Source of the DNA: Marichromatium purpuratum 984
GTDB taxonomy: Bacteria; Pseudomonadota; Gammaproteobacteria; Chromatiales; Chromatiaceae
DNA length: 64,000 nucleotides
Reading direction: 5' to 3'
NCBI RefSeq assembly: GCF_000224005.2
Contig: NZ_CP007031.1
Coordinates: forward strand, 3,129,001-3,193,000
The translations under genes and the position numbers were made by a program. Positions 1 through 6,976 of this stretch are shown in pieces; the stretch's first letter is position 1, and each line of letters starts with the position of its first letter. The notes below the pieces were generated by a model that was given only the letters and a program-made list of their open reading frames with translations, made no database searches and was not told the origin of the DNA.

Positions 1-2
1 GC

Positions 3-128
3 TGGGCCGCCCAGGCCGAGATCACCATCCCCAGCGATGTGCCTCCGGGGACCTATGTGATCGAGCACCGCGTCAAGGCCGGGTCGAGCTACGACACCGA
101 CGAGTCGACCTTCGTGGTGCGCGGCTGA
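3..128 (+). CDS. C-terminal fragment of an unidentified protein
   Basis: This open frame enters from the left edge and stops at TGA 126-128, leaving 41 codons. The tail reads as a small beta-rich segment containing PPGTYVIEHRVKAG and ending in FVVRG, the kind of text seen in extracellular Ig-like or beta-sandwich domains. The start and most of the protein lie outside the window, so neither family nor function can be named. It runs in the same direction as the M48 peptidase gene that starts 20 nt later, so co-transcription is plausible. Confidence 0.55.
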   Translation, partial: WAAQAEITIPSDVPPGTYVIEHRVKAGSSYDTDESTFVVRG

Positions 129-147
129 GCGCGGCACCGACCGGACG

Positions 148-837
148 ATGCCGCTCCACTGGCTGCTCGGACTGGCGCTGTTCGGTGGGCTGTTCGGCGG
201 CGGCGCGGACCAGGGCTGCGCCACCGCCGAGCGGACCATGCAGCGCATCGAGCGCGACTGGCCGCTGCGCGCCTCGGGCGACCCGCTGCGCCGTCACGTC
301 CAGACCCTCGGCGCCCGACTCGGCGCGATCGCCGGGCTCGACACCGCGGTTCACATCCATCTGGTACGCAACCTCGAACCGCTCGCCTTCGCCCTCGGCG
401 GCGGCCAGTTCCTGATCAGCGACGGTCTGATCGCACTGGTCGGCGACGAGGCCCAGCTCGCCGCGGTACTCGCCCACGAGATCTCCCACCAGCGGCTCGG
501 TCACTTCTGCGCCGCCCCCGACTCGGCCGACCAGCGCATCGACCTCGGCGCCGTCGTCCAGCACTTCGACCTGCAGCGCGAGATCGCCGCCGATCGGGCC
601 GCCGAGACGCTGCTCGCGCGCGCCGGTCTCGACCCCGGCGCCATGGCCGGGGTGCTCGTCTGTCTGCAGCAGGGTCACGGCGCCAGTGCTCAGCTCAGGG
701 CGCGGATCGACGCACTCTCCCCGGCGCCGCCGCCCCACCCCGAGTACGACTCGCCCGCCTTCACCAGGCTACGCGCACAACTCGTCGACGAACTCGACGG
801 GCTGTGGTCGGAGAGCGGCGGCTGTCGTCCACGCTGA
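148..837 (+). CDS. M48-family zinc metallopeptidase (small, exported)
   Basis: This is a 229-aa protein with a hydrophobic N-terminus (LLGLALFGGLFGGG) that probably acts as a signal peptide or anchor. The catalytic motif HEISH (HExxH) lies near residue 111. A downstream EIAADRAAETLLARAG segment supplies the expected third zinc ligand, a Glu/Asp in the E-x-x-A-D type helix of M48 peptidases. It resembles the periplasmic BepA/LoiP branch used in envelope protein quality control, but it is short and has no TPR extension. The ATG at 148 is the only start that keeps the signal-like segment. Metallopeptidase is well supported; the substrate is unknown. Confidence 0.85.
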   Translation: MPLHWLLGLALFGGLFGGGADQGCATAERTMQRIERDWPLRASGDPLRRHVQTLGARLGAIAGLDTAVHIHLVRNLEPLAFALGGGQFLISDGLIALVGDEAQLAAVLAHEISHQRLGHFCAAPDSADQRIDLGAVVQHFDLQREIAADRAAETLLARAGLDPGAMAGVLVCLQQGHGASAQLRARIDALSPAPPPHPEYDSPAFTRLRAQLVDELDGLWSESGGCRPR

Positions 838-852
838 GTGCCGCCTGATCAC

Positions 853-1071
853 TCAGCGCAACAGATCCTCTCGCCGGCGCTCGAACTCATCGTGCTCGAT
901 CTCACCGCGCGCATAGCGCGACTCGAGGATGCGCAGCGCCTCCTCGCTGGCGCACCCCTCGCGACCTCGACCATCGCGGCGCCCGGCGCGCAGCGCCCAG
1001 ACCACGCCCAGTGCCACCAGGATCCAGAAGACCCAGCCCAGCCCACCGGGCAGCCAACCGTGATGCATCAT
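853..1071 (-). CDS. Small membrane protein with SHOCT domain
   Basis: The protein is about 72 aa. A transmembrane segment (WVFWILVALGVVWAL) near the N-terminus is followed by a SHOCT-type C-terminus (EEALRILESRYARGEIEHDEFERR), the short helical motif common at bacterial protein ends. I chose the ATG at 1071 because GGAG sits 6 nt upstream of it. An ATG at 1092 would add seven residues. It converges on the upstream peptidase gene and ends 15 nt from it. SHOCT proteins of this layout are usually of unknown function and are thought to aid oligomerisation. Confidence 0.8.
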   Translation of the reverse strand: MMHHGWLPGGLGWVFWILVALGVVWALRAGRRDGRGREGCASEEALRILESRYARGEIEHDEFERRREDLLR

Positions 1072-1218
1072 GCATTGCTCCAGATTCGTCATTCTCGATC
1101 ATTCGACGACACAGCCACCGCCAGCGTCGATCAACAGCGACGGGGGCGATCACGCATCGGCGCAAGCGGGGCTCGGCACCGGCCGACAGGCGTCACGCGC
1201 CCGAGGTGTGCTGCCGGC

Positions 1219-1278
1219 TCAGTCGTCGCATCGCTGCTGTTCGACCAGCTCCTCGAGCAGACGTTCGATGTTGGTCAT
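1219..1278 (-). CDS. Possible 19-aa small ORF (MTNIERLLEELVEQQ...)
   Basis: A tiny frame starts at ATG 1278 with GGGAG 7 nt upstream and ends at TGA 1219. It encodes an amphipathic acidic helix, MTNIERLLEELVEQQRCDD. The same frame stays open upstream for about 25 codons (text GAIAAGDALVLGAA), so this may instead be the tail of a frame-disrupted gene. A second frame with a signal-like stretch (VTLALLFAAPLS) overlaps its ATG. No family is recognised. Confidence 0.3.
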   Translation of the reverse strand: MTNIERLLEELVEQQRCDD

Positions 1279-1562
1279 GGCTGCTCCCAGCACGAGCGCA
1301 TCACCGGCGGCGATAGCGCCGCCGCTGCCATCGACGCCGCCCTCTCATCGACCGACAGTGGCGCGGCGAACAACAGCGCGAGAGTCACGGGCGCCCGGGC
1401 ACGAGACGCGTTGTAGACATCATCTCCGCCTTCTTCGAGCACTGACTGAAGCATGCGCCGGACACACCTCGACACGGGGCGACGGGACTTCCCGACGTCC
1501 CCGAACACTGGGCGCGGCCGACGCCGATTCGACCCGACGGGTGCCTGTGGGGCGAATGGGGG
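1279..1562. other. Intergenic stretch without a convincing gene
   Basis: Open frames here are short and mutually overlapping, and none has recognised homology. Minus-strand text resembling a signal peptide (VTLALLFAAPLS) lies next to the 19-aa frame in a different reading frame, which could mean a decayed small secreted-protein gene. I see no clear promoter or terminator. Confidence 0.4.
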
Positions 1563-2216
1563 TCAGGCGGGGGCGTGGTGGTACAGCCAGAAACGATGCA
1601 GGGCGGCGACATTCTGGGCGCAGAGCAGCGGCATCGCCGCCTCGAGCAGCTCGGGTTCCCAGTCCCACCAGGCAATCTCGAGCAGCTGCTCGATCTCCTC
1701 GGCGGTGAAGCGGACCCGGATCGGACGCGCCGGATTACCGCCGACGACGGTATAGGGCGGCACATCGCGGCTGACCAGGGCGCGGCTGGCGACGATGGCC
1801 CCGTCGCCGACCCGCACGCCGGGCATCAGCATCGCCTCGCTGCCGATCCAGACATCGTTGCCGATGACGGTGTCACCGGCCGGGACATAGCCATCGAGCG
1901 CCCCGGCGAAGGGCGTGTCGGCGCGATAGAAGAAGGGATGGGTGCTGATCCAGTCGCTGCGATGCCCCTGGTTGCCGGCCATCATGAACACCGCACCACT
2001 GCCGATCGAGCAGAAGCGCCCGATGATCAGGCGGTCGACATCGTCGCGATCGGGATCGAGATAGCGCACGCACTCCTCGAAGGAGTGATGGTGATAGTGG
2101 CCCGAGTAGTAACTGTATTCGCCGACCTCGATATTGGGGTTGCTGACCTGCTCGCGCAGTGGCTTGCCGGCGAAGGGGCTCTCGAAATGGTTGCGCATCC
2201 TGACGCTCCGATCCAT
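1563..2216 (-). CDS. CatB/Vat-type xenobiotic acetyltransferase (left-handed beta-helix)
   Basis: This 217-aa protein, the usual length for the xenobiotic acyltransferase family, has hexapeptide-repeat text ([31 protein letters not shown]) forming a left-handed beta-helix. It also has the [16 protein letters not shown] and [20 protein letters not shown] blocks typical of type B chloramphenicol and streptogramin acetyltransferases. Such enzymes move acetyl from acetyl-CoA to small hydroxylated substrates. Chromosomal copies like this are common and need not confer resistance. The gene stands alone, divergent from the next thioesterase gene. Family is secure, substrate unknown. Confidence 0.85.
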   Translation of the reverse strand: MDRSVRMRNHFESPFAGKPLREQVSNPNIEVGEYSYYSGHYHHHSFEECVRYLDPDRDDVDRLIIGRFCSIGSGAVFMMAGNQGHRSDWISTHPFFYRADTPFAGALDGYVPAGDTVIGNDVWIGSEAMLMPGVRVGDGAIVASRALVSRDVPPYTVVGGNPARPIRVRFTAEEIEQLLEIAWWDWEPELLEAAMPLLCAQNVAALHRFWLYHHAPA

Positions 2217-2326
2217 GACGCACGCGACACGAGATGCGTCGACTCGCTGAGGTCTCCGAGTGTAACCGCCCGTCGCGCCGCGCTGCTATCATCGACGCCC
2301 AGGCCCAGCCGCAGCCAGAGCGCGTC

Positions 2327-2758
2327 ATGATCCCCCGCCCCTTCGAATACCGCTTCACCGTCCAGCTGCACGACACCGATGCCGCCGGACGCCTGTTCTT
2401 CGCCCATCTGTTTCGTCATGCACACGACGCCTACGAGGCGCTGATGCGCGAGATCGGCCAGCCGCTACCGCCGATGATCGCTGCGCAGACGCTGCTGCTG
2501 CCACTCACCCACGCCGAGGCCGACTATCTGCAACCGATGCAGCACGGCGAGCAGATCAGTGTCGAGGTCGAGGTGCTGGAGCTGCGCCAGCGCGCCTTCA
2601 GCCTCGGCTATCGCTTCCTCGATGCCGACGGACGCCTCGCCGCGCGGGCGCGCACGGTCCACGTGCAGATCGCCCTGGAGCCGGGGAGCGCGCGCACCCT
2701 CGCCCCCGAACTGCGCGCGGCCCTCGAACCCCACCTCACCGCCGCATCGACCGAGTGA
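2327..2758 (+). CDS. Hotdog-fold acyl-CoA thioesterase (4HBT / DHNA-CoA hydrolase-like)
   Basis: This is a 143-aa single hotdog domain. The signature VQLHDTDAAGRLFFAHLFRHAHDAYE near residues 12-37 matches the 4-hydroxybenzoyl-CoA and 1,4-dihydroxy-2-naphthoyl-CoA thioesterases, where the D in HDTDAAG is the catalytic acid. I chose ATG 2327 (MIPRPFEYRF) because it places the motif at the usual distance. Upstream in-frame codons back to 2234 give non-conserved text. A role in menaquinone side metabolism is possible, since Chromatiaceae use menaquinone, but a general acyl-CoA thioesterase (YbgC-like) is equally possible. Confidence 0.8.
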   Translation: MIPRPFEYRFTVQLHDTDAAGRLFFAHLFRHAHDAYEALMREIGQPLPPMIAAQTLLLPLTHAEADYLQPMQHGEQISVEVEVLELRQRAFSLGYRFLDADGRLAARARTVHVQIALEPGSARTLAPELRAALEPHLTAASTE

Positions 2759-2770
2759 GGACACCCGGCG

Positions 2771-2965
2771 CCAGCGGCCAGCGGCCAGCGGCCAGCGGCC
2801 AGCGGCCAGCGGCCAGCGAGATTGAACTGCAAAGACGCCGAAGAGTCACCAGCCCCCGGCCAGCAAGGAAGGATCGGTGGCTTGCCTTCAACCGCCATGA
2901 TCGACCGAAACCTCCACTGGCGGCTGCTGGCTGCTGGCTGGTGGCTGAAAGCTGACGACTGACCT
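2771..2965. repeat. Heptamer tandem repeat with inverted heptamer counterpart (MITE-like intergenic element)
   Basis: Six perfect copies of CCAGCGG run from 2771 to 2812, followed by a partial seventh. About 100 nt later, from 2917 to about 2964, heptamers of the opposite orientation recur (CTGGCGG, CTGCTGG, CTGCTGG, CTGGTGG, CTGAAAG, CTGACGA). The two ends are thus imperfect inverted repeats with the same 7-nt period. The middle includes ACTGCAAAGACGCCGAAG, similar to repeated intergenic text in many proteobacteria. It lies between two convergent thioesterase genes and has no open frame of note. Confidence 0.75.
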
Positions 2966-3324
2966 CAGCGCCCCGGCAGCGGGCATTTGCGCCCGTCCTC
3001 GTCGACCCGCACGAAGGTGATGCAGGTCGAGAAGATCTCCTGTTCGGCGCCAGTCTCGAGGTCGTCGGCGAAGACGCTCACGGCATAGGTCAGCGAGCTG
3101 GTGCCACGGCACGACTCGACGGCCTCGAAGCGCAGCACCACGCCCTCGCGCACACTGCGATGGAACTCGACCCGATCCATCCCGACGGTGACCAGGCGAC
3201 AACCGGGATTGTCGCGACTGGCGGCGATCCAGCCGATCTCGTCGACCCACTGCAACAGAAAGCCACCGAACAGATAGCCGTAGTGATTGAGATGTCCGGG
3301 TCTGACGACCTTGTAGTTCTCCAT
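2965..3324 (-). CDS. Acyl-CoA thioesterase, hotdog superfamily (YciA-like)
   Basis: The protein is 119 aa. The N-terminal NHYGYLFGGFLLQWVDEIGWIAA block matches acyl-CoA hydrolases of the YciA/BFIT group, in which the Asp after the LLxWxDE helix acts in hydrolysis of acyl-CoA to fatty acid and CoA. It is slightly shorter than typical YciA because it lacks a long C-terminal tail. The ATG at 3324 has AGGGA 6 nt upstream. It is divergent from the symporter gene, with a shared 127-nt promoter region. Substrate range cannot be read from sequence. Confidence 0.85.
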   Translation of the reverse strand: MENYKVVRPGHLNHYGYLFGGFLLQWVDEIGWIAASRDNPGCRLVTVGMDRVEFHRSVREGVVLRFEAVESCRGTSSLTYAVSVFADDLETGAEQEIFSTCITFVRVDEDGRKCPLPGR

Positions 3325-3379
3325 AGCGTCCCTCGATGAAACAAAACCTTCAAAAAACCGCGTTTAACTGCGCTGGATC

Positions 3380-3387
3380 TATATAAA
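3380..3387. promoter_or_regulatory. TATATAAA box in divergent thioesterase/symporter intergenic region
   Basis: The 127-nt gap between the divergent genes contains TATATAAA, which could serve as a -10 element on either strand in an otherwise GC-rich region. No strong -35 element is obvious at 16-18 nt, so the assignment to one gene is uncertain. Confidence 0.3.
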
Positions 3388-3451
3388 GCCCCGCGCGACT
3401 TGGGTATTTTTCGCCCCCGCATTCGCTGATGAGCTGTCTCGAGGGGAGAAC

Positions 3452-5278
3452 ATGTCCGACACCGCGGCCCTGGGCTGGATCGACATCGTCGTCATTCTGA
3501 CCTATCTGTTGACGACCGCCTATCTCGGCTGGCTCGGTTATCGCGGCACCCGCTCAGCGGCCGACTTCCTGGTCGGCGGACGTGGCACGCATCCGGTGGT
3601 GATGGCCATCTCCTACGGCGCCACCTTCATCTCCACTGCGGCCATCGTCGGCTTCGGCGGGGTCGCCGGGCTGTTCGGCATGAGCCTGCTATGGCTGGTG
3701 TTCACCAACATCGCCGTCGGCATCCTGCTCGCCTTCGTGCTGCTCGGCGAGCCGACCCGCCGACTCGGCCACCAGCTCGGCGCCCACACCTTCCCCGAGC
3801 TGCTCGGCAAGCGCTACGAGAGCCGCGCCATCCAGCTCTTCTCCGGCGGGCTGATCTTCCTCTTTATGCCGCTCTACGCCGCGGCGGTAATGACCGGCGG
3901 CAGCGTCTTCGCCGCGACCCAGTTCGGCATCGACTTCGAGGTCGCGCTGCTGGTCTTCGCACTGATCACCGCCGCCTATGTCATCCCCGGCGGGCTCAAG
4001 GCGGTGATGTACACCGACACCCTGCAGGGGCTGGTGATGGTCGGGGCGATGGTGTTCCTGCTGATCTTCACCTATTCCTCGCTCGGCGGTGTCAGCGAGG
4101 CCCACCAAGCGCTCACCGACATGGCCGATCTCGCCCCGGCACCGCTACAGGCGATCGGGCACCGCGGCTGGACGGCGATGCCCGAGTTCGGCTGGGGCTC
4201 GCGCCAGTACGATCTGTGGTGGATCGTGGTCAGCGGCATCATCCTCGGCGTCAGCATCGGCGTGCTCGCCCAGCCGCAGCTGGCGGTGCGCTTCATGACC
4301 GTGCGCAGCCGCCGCGAACTCGATCGCGCCGTGCCGGTGGGAGCCGTGTTCATCCTGTTGATGGTCGGCACCCCCTATCTGGTCGGCAGTCTGTCGAACG
4401 TCTGGTTCGCCCAGAACGGTCCCGAGATCCACGGCCAGCTGGTCGAGACGCTCGAGGGCACGCGCGATCACGCCCTGGTCCAGCCGATGGTGCAGGACGC
4501 CACCGGCCACTGGTCGATCGACCCGGCGCGTGACCCGGTGCCGCTGATCGTCGCCAGCCGCGATCCCGCACAGGATGCCAGCGGCGCCACCTTCACCCTG
4601 CTCGGCGGGCGCTCCACCGCGATCACCGCCGTCGGCGGTGACGCCGATCGCATCATCCCGGCCTATATCAGCGCTGCGCTGCCGCGCTGGTTCGGCGTGG
4701 TCTTCCTGCTCGCGCTGCTGGCCGCGGCGATGAGCACCATGTCGAGCCAGTTCCACACCATCGGCAGTGTCGCCGGGCGTGACCTCTACGAGGGCAGCGG
4801 ACGTGGCCGGGATCGCGAGCCGAGCCTCATGGTGATGCGCCTGGCGGTGATGCTGGGGCTGCTGATCGCCGTCACCATCAGCTACGCGGTGCGTCAGGAG
4901 TACGTGGTCGCGCGCTTCACCGCGATCTTCTTCGGGCTGTGCGCGGCGAGTTTCCTGCCGGCCTACTTCGGCGCCCTGTTCTCGCACCGGGTGACCCGTG
5001 CCGGGGCGCTTGCCTCGATGCTGGTGGGCATGGGCGTGTCGCTGTTCTGGCTGGTACTGGTCAAGTCCAAGGAGGCTGCCGCCATCGGCCTGGTGCAGCG
5101 GCTCACCGACGGTGAGACCAGCCTGCTCGCCGGACACCCCAACTGGCCGATGGTCGACCCGGTGCTGATCGCGCTGCCGGCGGCCACCCTGACGCTGATC
5201 CTGGTGAGCGCGCTCACCCGCCCACCCGAGCCCGAACACCTGGCCCGCTGCTTCCCGGCGCGCGCCGCCCGAGACTGA
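3452..5278 (+). CDS. Sodium:solute symporter family transporter
   Basis: This 608-aa, very hydrophobic protein has about 13 predicted membrane segments and the sodium/solute symporter hallmarks. These include an early GYRGTRSAADFLVGGRG loop, ISYGATFISTAAIVGFGG in helix 2, AAYVIPGGLKAVMYTDTLQG, and a late MSTMSSQFHTIGSVAGRDLY segment that matches the conserved SSS signature. It would import an organic solute with sodium across the inner membrane. A roughly 100-residue soluble insert near residues 320-410 is larger than in PutP. Downstream lie a 57-aa accessory peptide and a porin gene in the same direction, suggesting a complete uptake route. The substrate is not evident. Confidence 0.9.
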   Translation: MSDTAALGWIDIVVILTYLLTTAYLGWLGYRGTRSAADFLVGGRGTHPVVMAISYGATFISTAAIVGFGGVAGLFGMSLLWLVFTNIAVGILLAFVLLGEPTRRLGHQLGAHTFPELLGKRYESRAIQLFSGGLIFLFMPLYAAAVMTGGSVFAATQFGIDFEVALLVFALITAAYVIPGGLKAVMYTDTLQGLVMVGAMVFLLIFTYSSLGGVSEAHQALTDMADLAPAPLQAIGHRGWTAMPEFGWGSRQYDLWWIVVSGIILGVSIGVLAQPQLAVRFMTVRSRRELDRAVPVGAVFILLMVGTPYLVGSLSNVWFAQNGPEIHGQLVETLEGTRDHALVQPMVQDATGHWSIDPARDPVPLIVASRDPAQDASGATFTLLGGRSTAITAVGGDADRIIPAYISAALPRWFGVVFLLALLAAAMSTMSSQFHTIGSVAGRDLYEGSGRGRDREPSLMVMRLAVMLGLLIAVTISYAVRQEYVVARFTAIFFGLCAASFLPAYFGALFSHRVTRAGALASMLVGMGVSLFWLVLVKSKEAAAIGLVQRLTDGETSLLAGHPNWPMVDPVLIALPAATLTLILVSALTRPPEPEHLARCFPARAARD

Positions 5279-5356
5279 ACACCGGTCGCCACCATCACCC
5301 GGCGCCCCGGACGACGCAACGACGCCCGGCCCGACCGGGCTGGCAGGAGAAGACGC

Positions 5357-5530
5357 ATGCTCGGCATCGAAGACCCCTGGGTATGGCTCGCCTACCTCGG
5401 CAGCATCCTGGTGACCCTGATCTGTCTGTTCTACGGCTGGATTCGACGCAACGCCGCAGACGACGAACTCACCCCCACCGACCGCCTCTGGGCACTCGAA
5501 GAACAGCAGGTGGAAGATGCGCTGCGCTAG
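5357..5530 (+). CDS. Symporter small accessory protein (57 aa)
   Basis: This small gene is easily missed: ATG 5357 (preceded by AGGAGA at 5345-5350, 6 nt upstream) to TAG 5528-5530, 57 aa. It begins MLGIEDPWVWLAYLGSIL, has one transmembrane helix (VWLAYLGSILVTLICLFYGW), then a charged tail (TPTDRLWALEEQQVEDALR). This pattern, an MxGIxDPxVWxAY start and one helix next to an SSS symporter gene, is that of the small accessory subunits found beside acetate or solute symporters. Its last codons overlap the start of the porin gene by 14 nt, implying translational coupling. Confidence 0.85.
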   Translation: MLGIEDPWVWLAYLGSILVTLICLFYGWIRRNAADDELTPTDRLWALEEQQVEDALR

Positions 5531-6887
5531 ACTCACCCGCCCTCTCGCCGCACTCGCGGCGTTGCTGCTCGCAACCCAGACCCAGGCGGCCAACGACGCC
5601 TTCGACTGGGGCGCCGATCTCAGGCTGCGCCAGGTCTTCATCGGCAACGTCGGCTTCAACAGCGACAGCCCCACCGCCGAGCGCAACTTCCAGCGTTATC
5701 GCGCCCGGCTCTGGGGCGGCTACGAGATCGACCCCGGCGCGCGTCTCGACGCCCGACTGGTCTGGGAGGGACGTCACTATCTGCTGCCCACCCCCGGTGA
5801 CTGGCCACTGCCCGGATTCGAGCGCAACTACAGCGGCGGAGTGCTCTTCGATCGGCTGGTGTTCACCCTCGAGGAGCCGGGCGGACTGCCGCTCACCCTC
5901 AAGCTCGGTCGTCAGGACCTGATCTTCGGCAACGGCTGGCTGGTGTTCGAGAGCAGTCCCTTCGACGGCTCGCGCTCGATCTATTTCGACGCCGCCCGCG
6001 CCACCCTCGCGCTCGCCGGCGACACCCAACTCGATCTGGTCTACATCGACCAGAGCGCCGATACCGGGCGCTTTCCCCAGGCACTCAACGGCGGGGTCGA
6101 GGACCAGATCGAGCAGCACGAGAGCGGTGTCATCCTCTATGCCCGCAACCGAGCGCTGATCCCCGGCGCCGACCTCGACGGCTATTTCATCTACAAACAC
6201 GCCCGTCCCAACGACACCCCGGGCAACCTGCGCTTCAACAACGGCTATCCCTTCACCTCGCCCGCCGACAGCGGCGACGTCTATGCCGCCGGCGCACGCA
6301 TCGACACCCCACTGGCCGAGCGCTGGCGGCTGCGTGCCGAGGGCGTCTATGAATGGGGCACGCGCAACGGGCGCGATCTCGACGCACTCGGGATCAACAC
6401 TCGGCTGACGCTGGACCTCGGCGACGGACTCGACAGCAAGCTCCATCTCGACTACGAGTACCTCTCCGGCGACGACCCCGACAGCACCGGCGACCAGGCC
6501 TTCGACCCGCTGTGGGGGCGCTGGCCGCAGTGGAGCGAGCTGATGATCTACCAGTGGCCGCTCGAGACCCGAGTCGGCGAGGCGAGCAACCTGCATCGCG
6601 CCAACCTCGGCTGGATCGCCCAGTTGCTGCCCTCGACCCGCCTCACCCTCGATTATCACGCCCTCTGGGCCGACCAGCGCAGCACCCGCAGCGCCGCGCA
6701 GCTGGCCAACATCAGCGGCGCGGGCGACTTCCGCGGCCATCTGTTCACCGCCTGGCTCAAGACCCGGTTCAACGACCATCTCGCCGGTCACCTGATGGCC
6801 GAATACCTGCAACCGGGCGATTACTACGCCGCCCACCGCCGTGACAACGGCTACTTCGTCCGCGCCGAACTCACCCTGAGCTGGTGA
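5517..6887 (+). CDS. Alginate-export-type outer membrane porin
   Basis: This is a 456-aa protein with a clear signal peptide (PLAALAALLLATQTQA, cleavage about residue 24). Alternating aromatic beta-strand text follows to a C-terminal FVRAELTLSW ending in Trp, a typical outer-membrane barrel terminus. The blocks RARLWGGYEIDPGARLDARLVWEGRHY and KLGRQDLIFGNGWLVFE match the alginate_export (AlgE/OprD-like) family. It overlaps the small symporter peptide gene and probably provides outer-membrane passage for the symporter's substrate. Its use for alginate is not implied. Confidence 0.85.
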   Translation: MRCARLTRPLAALAALLLATQTQAANDAFDWGADLRLRQVFIGNVGFNSDSPTAERNFQRYRARLWGGYEIDPGARLDARLVWEGRHYLLPTPGDWPLPGFERNYSGGVLFDRLVFTLEEPGGLPLTLKLGRQDLIFGNGWLVFESSPFDGSRSIYFDAARATLALAGDTQLDLVYIDQSADTGRFPQALNGGVEDQIEQHESGVILYARNRALIPGADLDGYFIYKHARPNDTPGNLRFNNGYPFTSPADSGDVYAAGARIDTPLAERWRLRAEGVYEWGTRNGRDLDALGINTRLTLDLGDGLDSKLHLDYEYLSGDDPDSTGDQAFDPLWGRWPQWSELMIYQWPLETRVGEASNLHRANLGWIAQLLPSTRLTLDYHALWADQRSTRSAAQLANISGAGDFRGHLFTAWLKTRFNDHLAGHLMAEYLQPGDYYAAHRRDNGYFVRAELTLSW

Positions 6888-6976
6888 GGGTCGCGCCCCC
6901 TTGGTTGCTGCGACGCAACAGGGGGACCGATAATGCAACCAGAATCCTTCTGCACTACGAGAGCGAAACCGAGACC

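Noticed and set aside
73-738. 221-aa open frame on the minus strand opposite the M48 peptidase
   Set aside because: It mirrors the GC-rich codon pattern of the real gene and lacks a family signal. The plus-strand frame has the HExxH motif.
1563-2216. Antibiotic-resistance determinant (CatB-like acetyltransferase)
   Set aside because: Chromosomal xenobiotic acetyltransferases are frequent and have varied substrates, and there is no mobile context here.
4145-5686. 513-aa minus-strand frame opposite the symporter gene
   Set aside because: It is antisense to a strong membrane protein, with His/Gln/Asp-rich low-complexity text and no domain. It also crosses the small accessory peptide gene.
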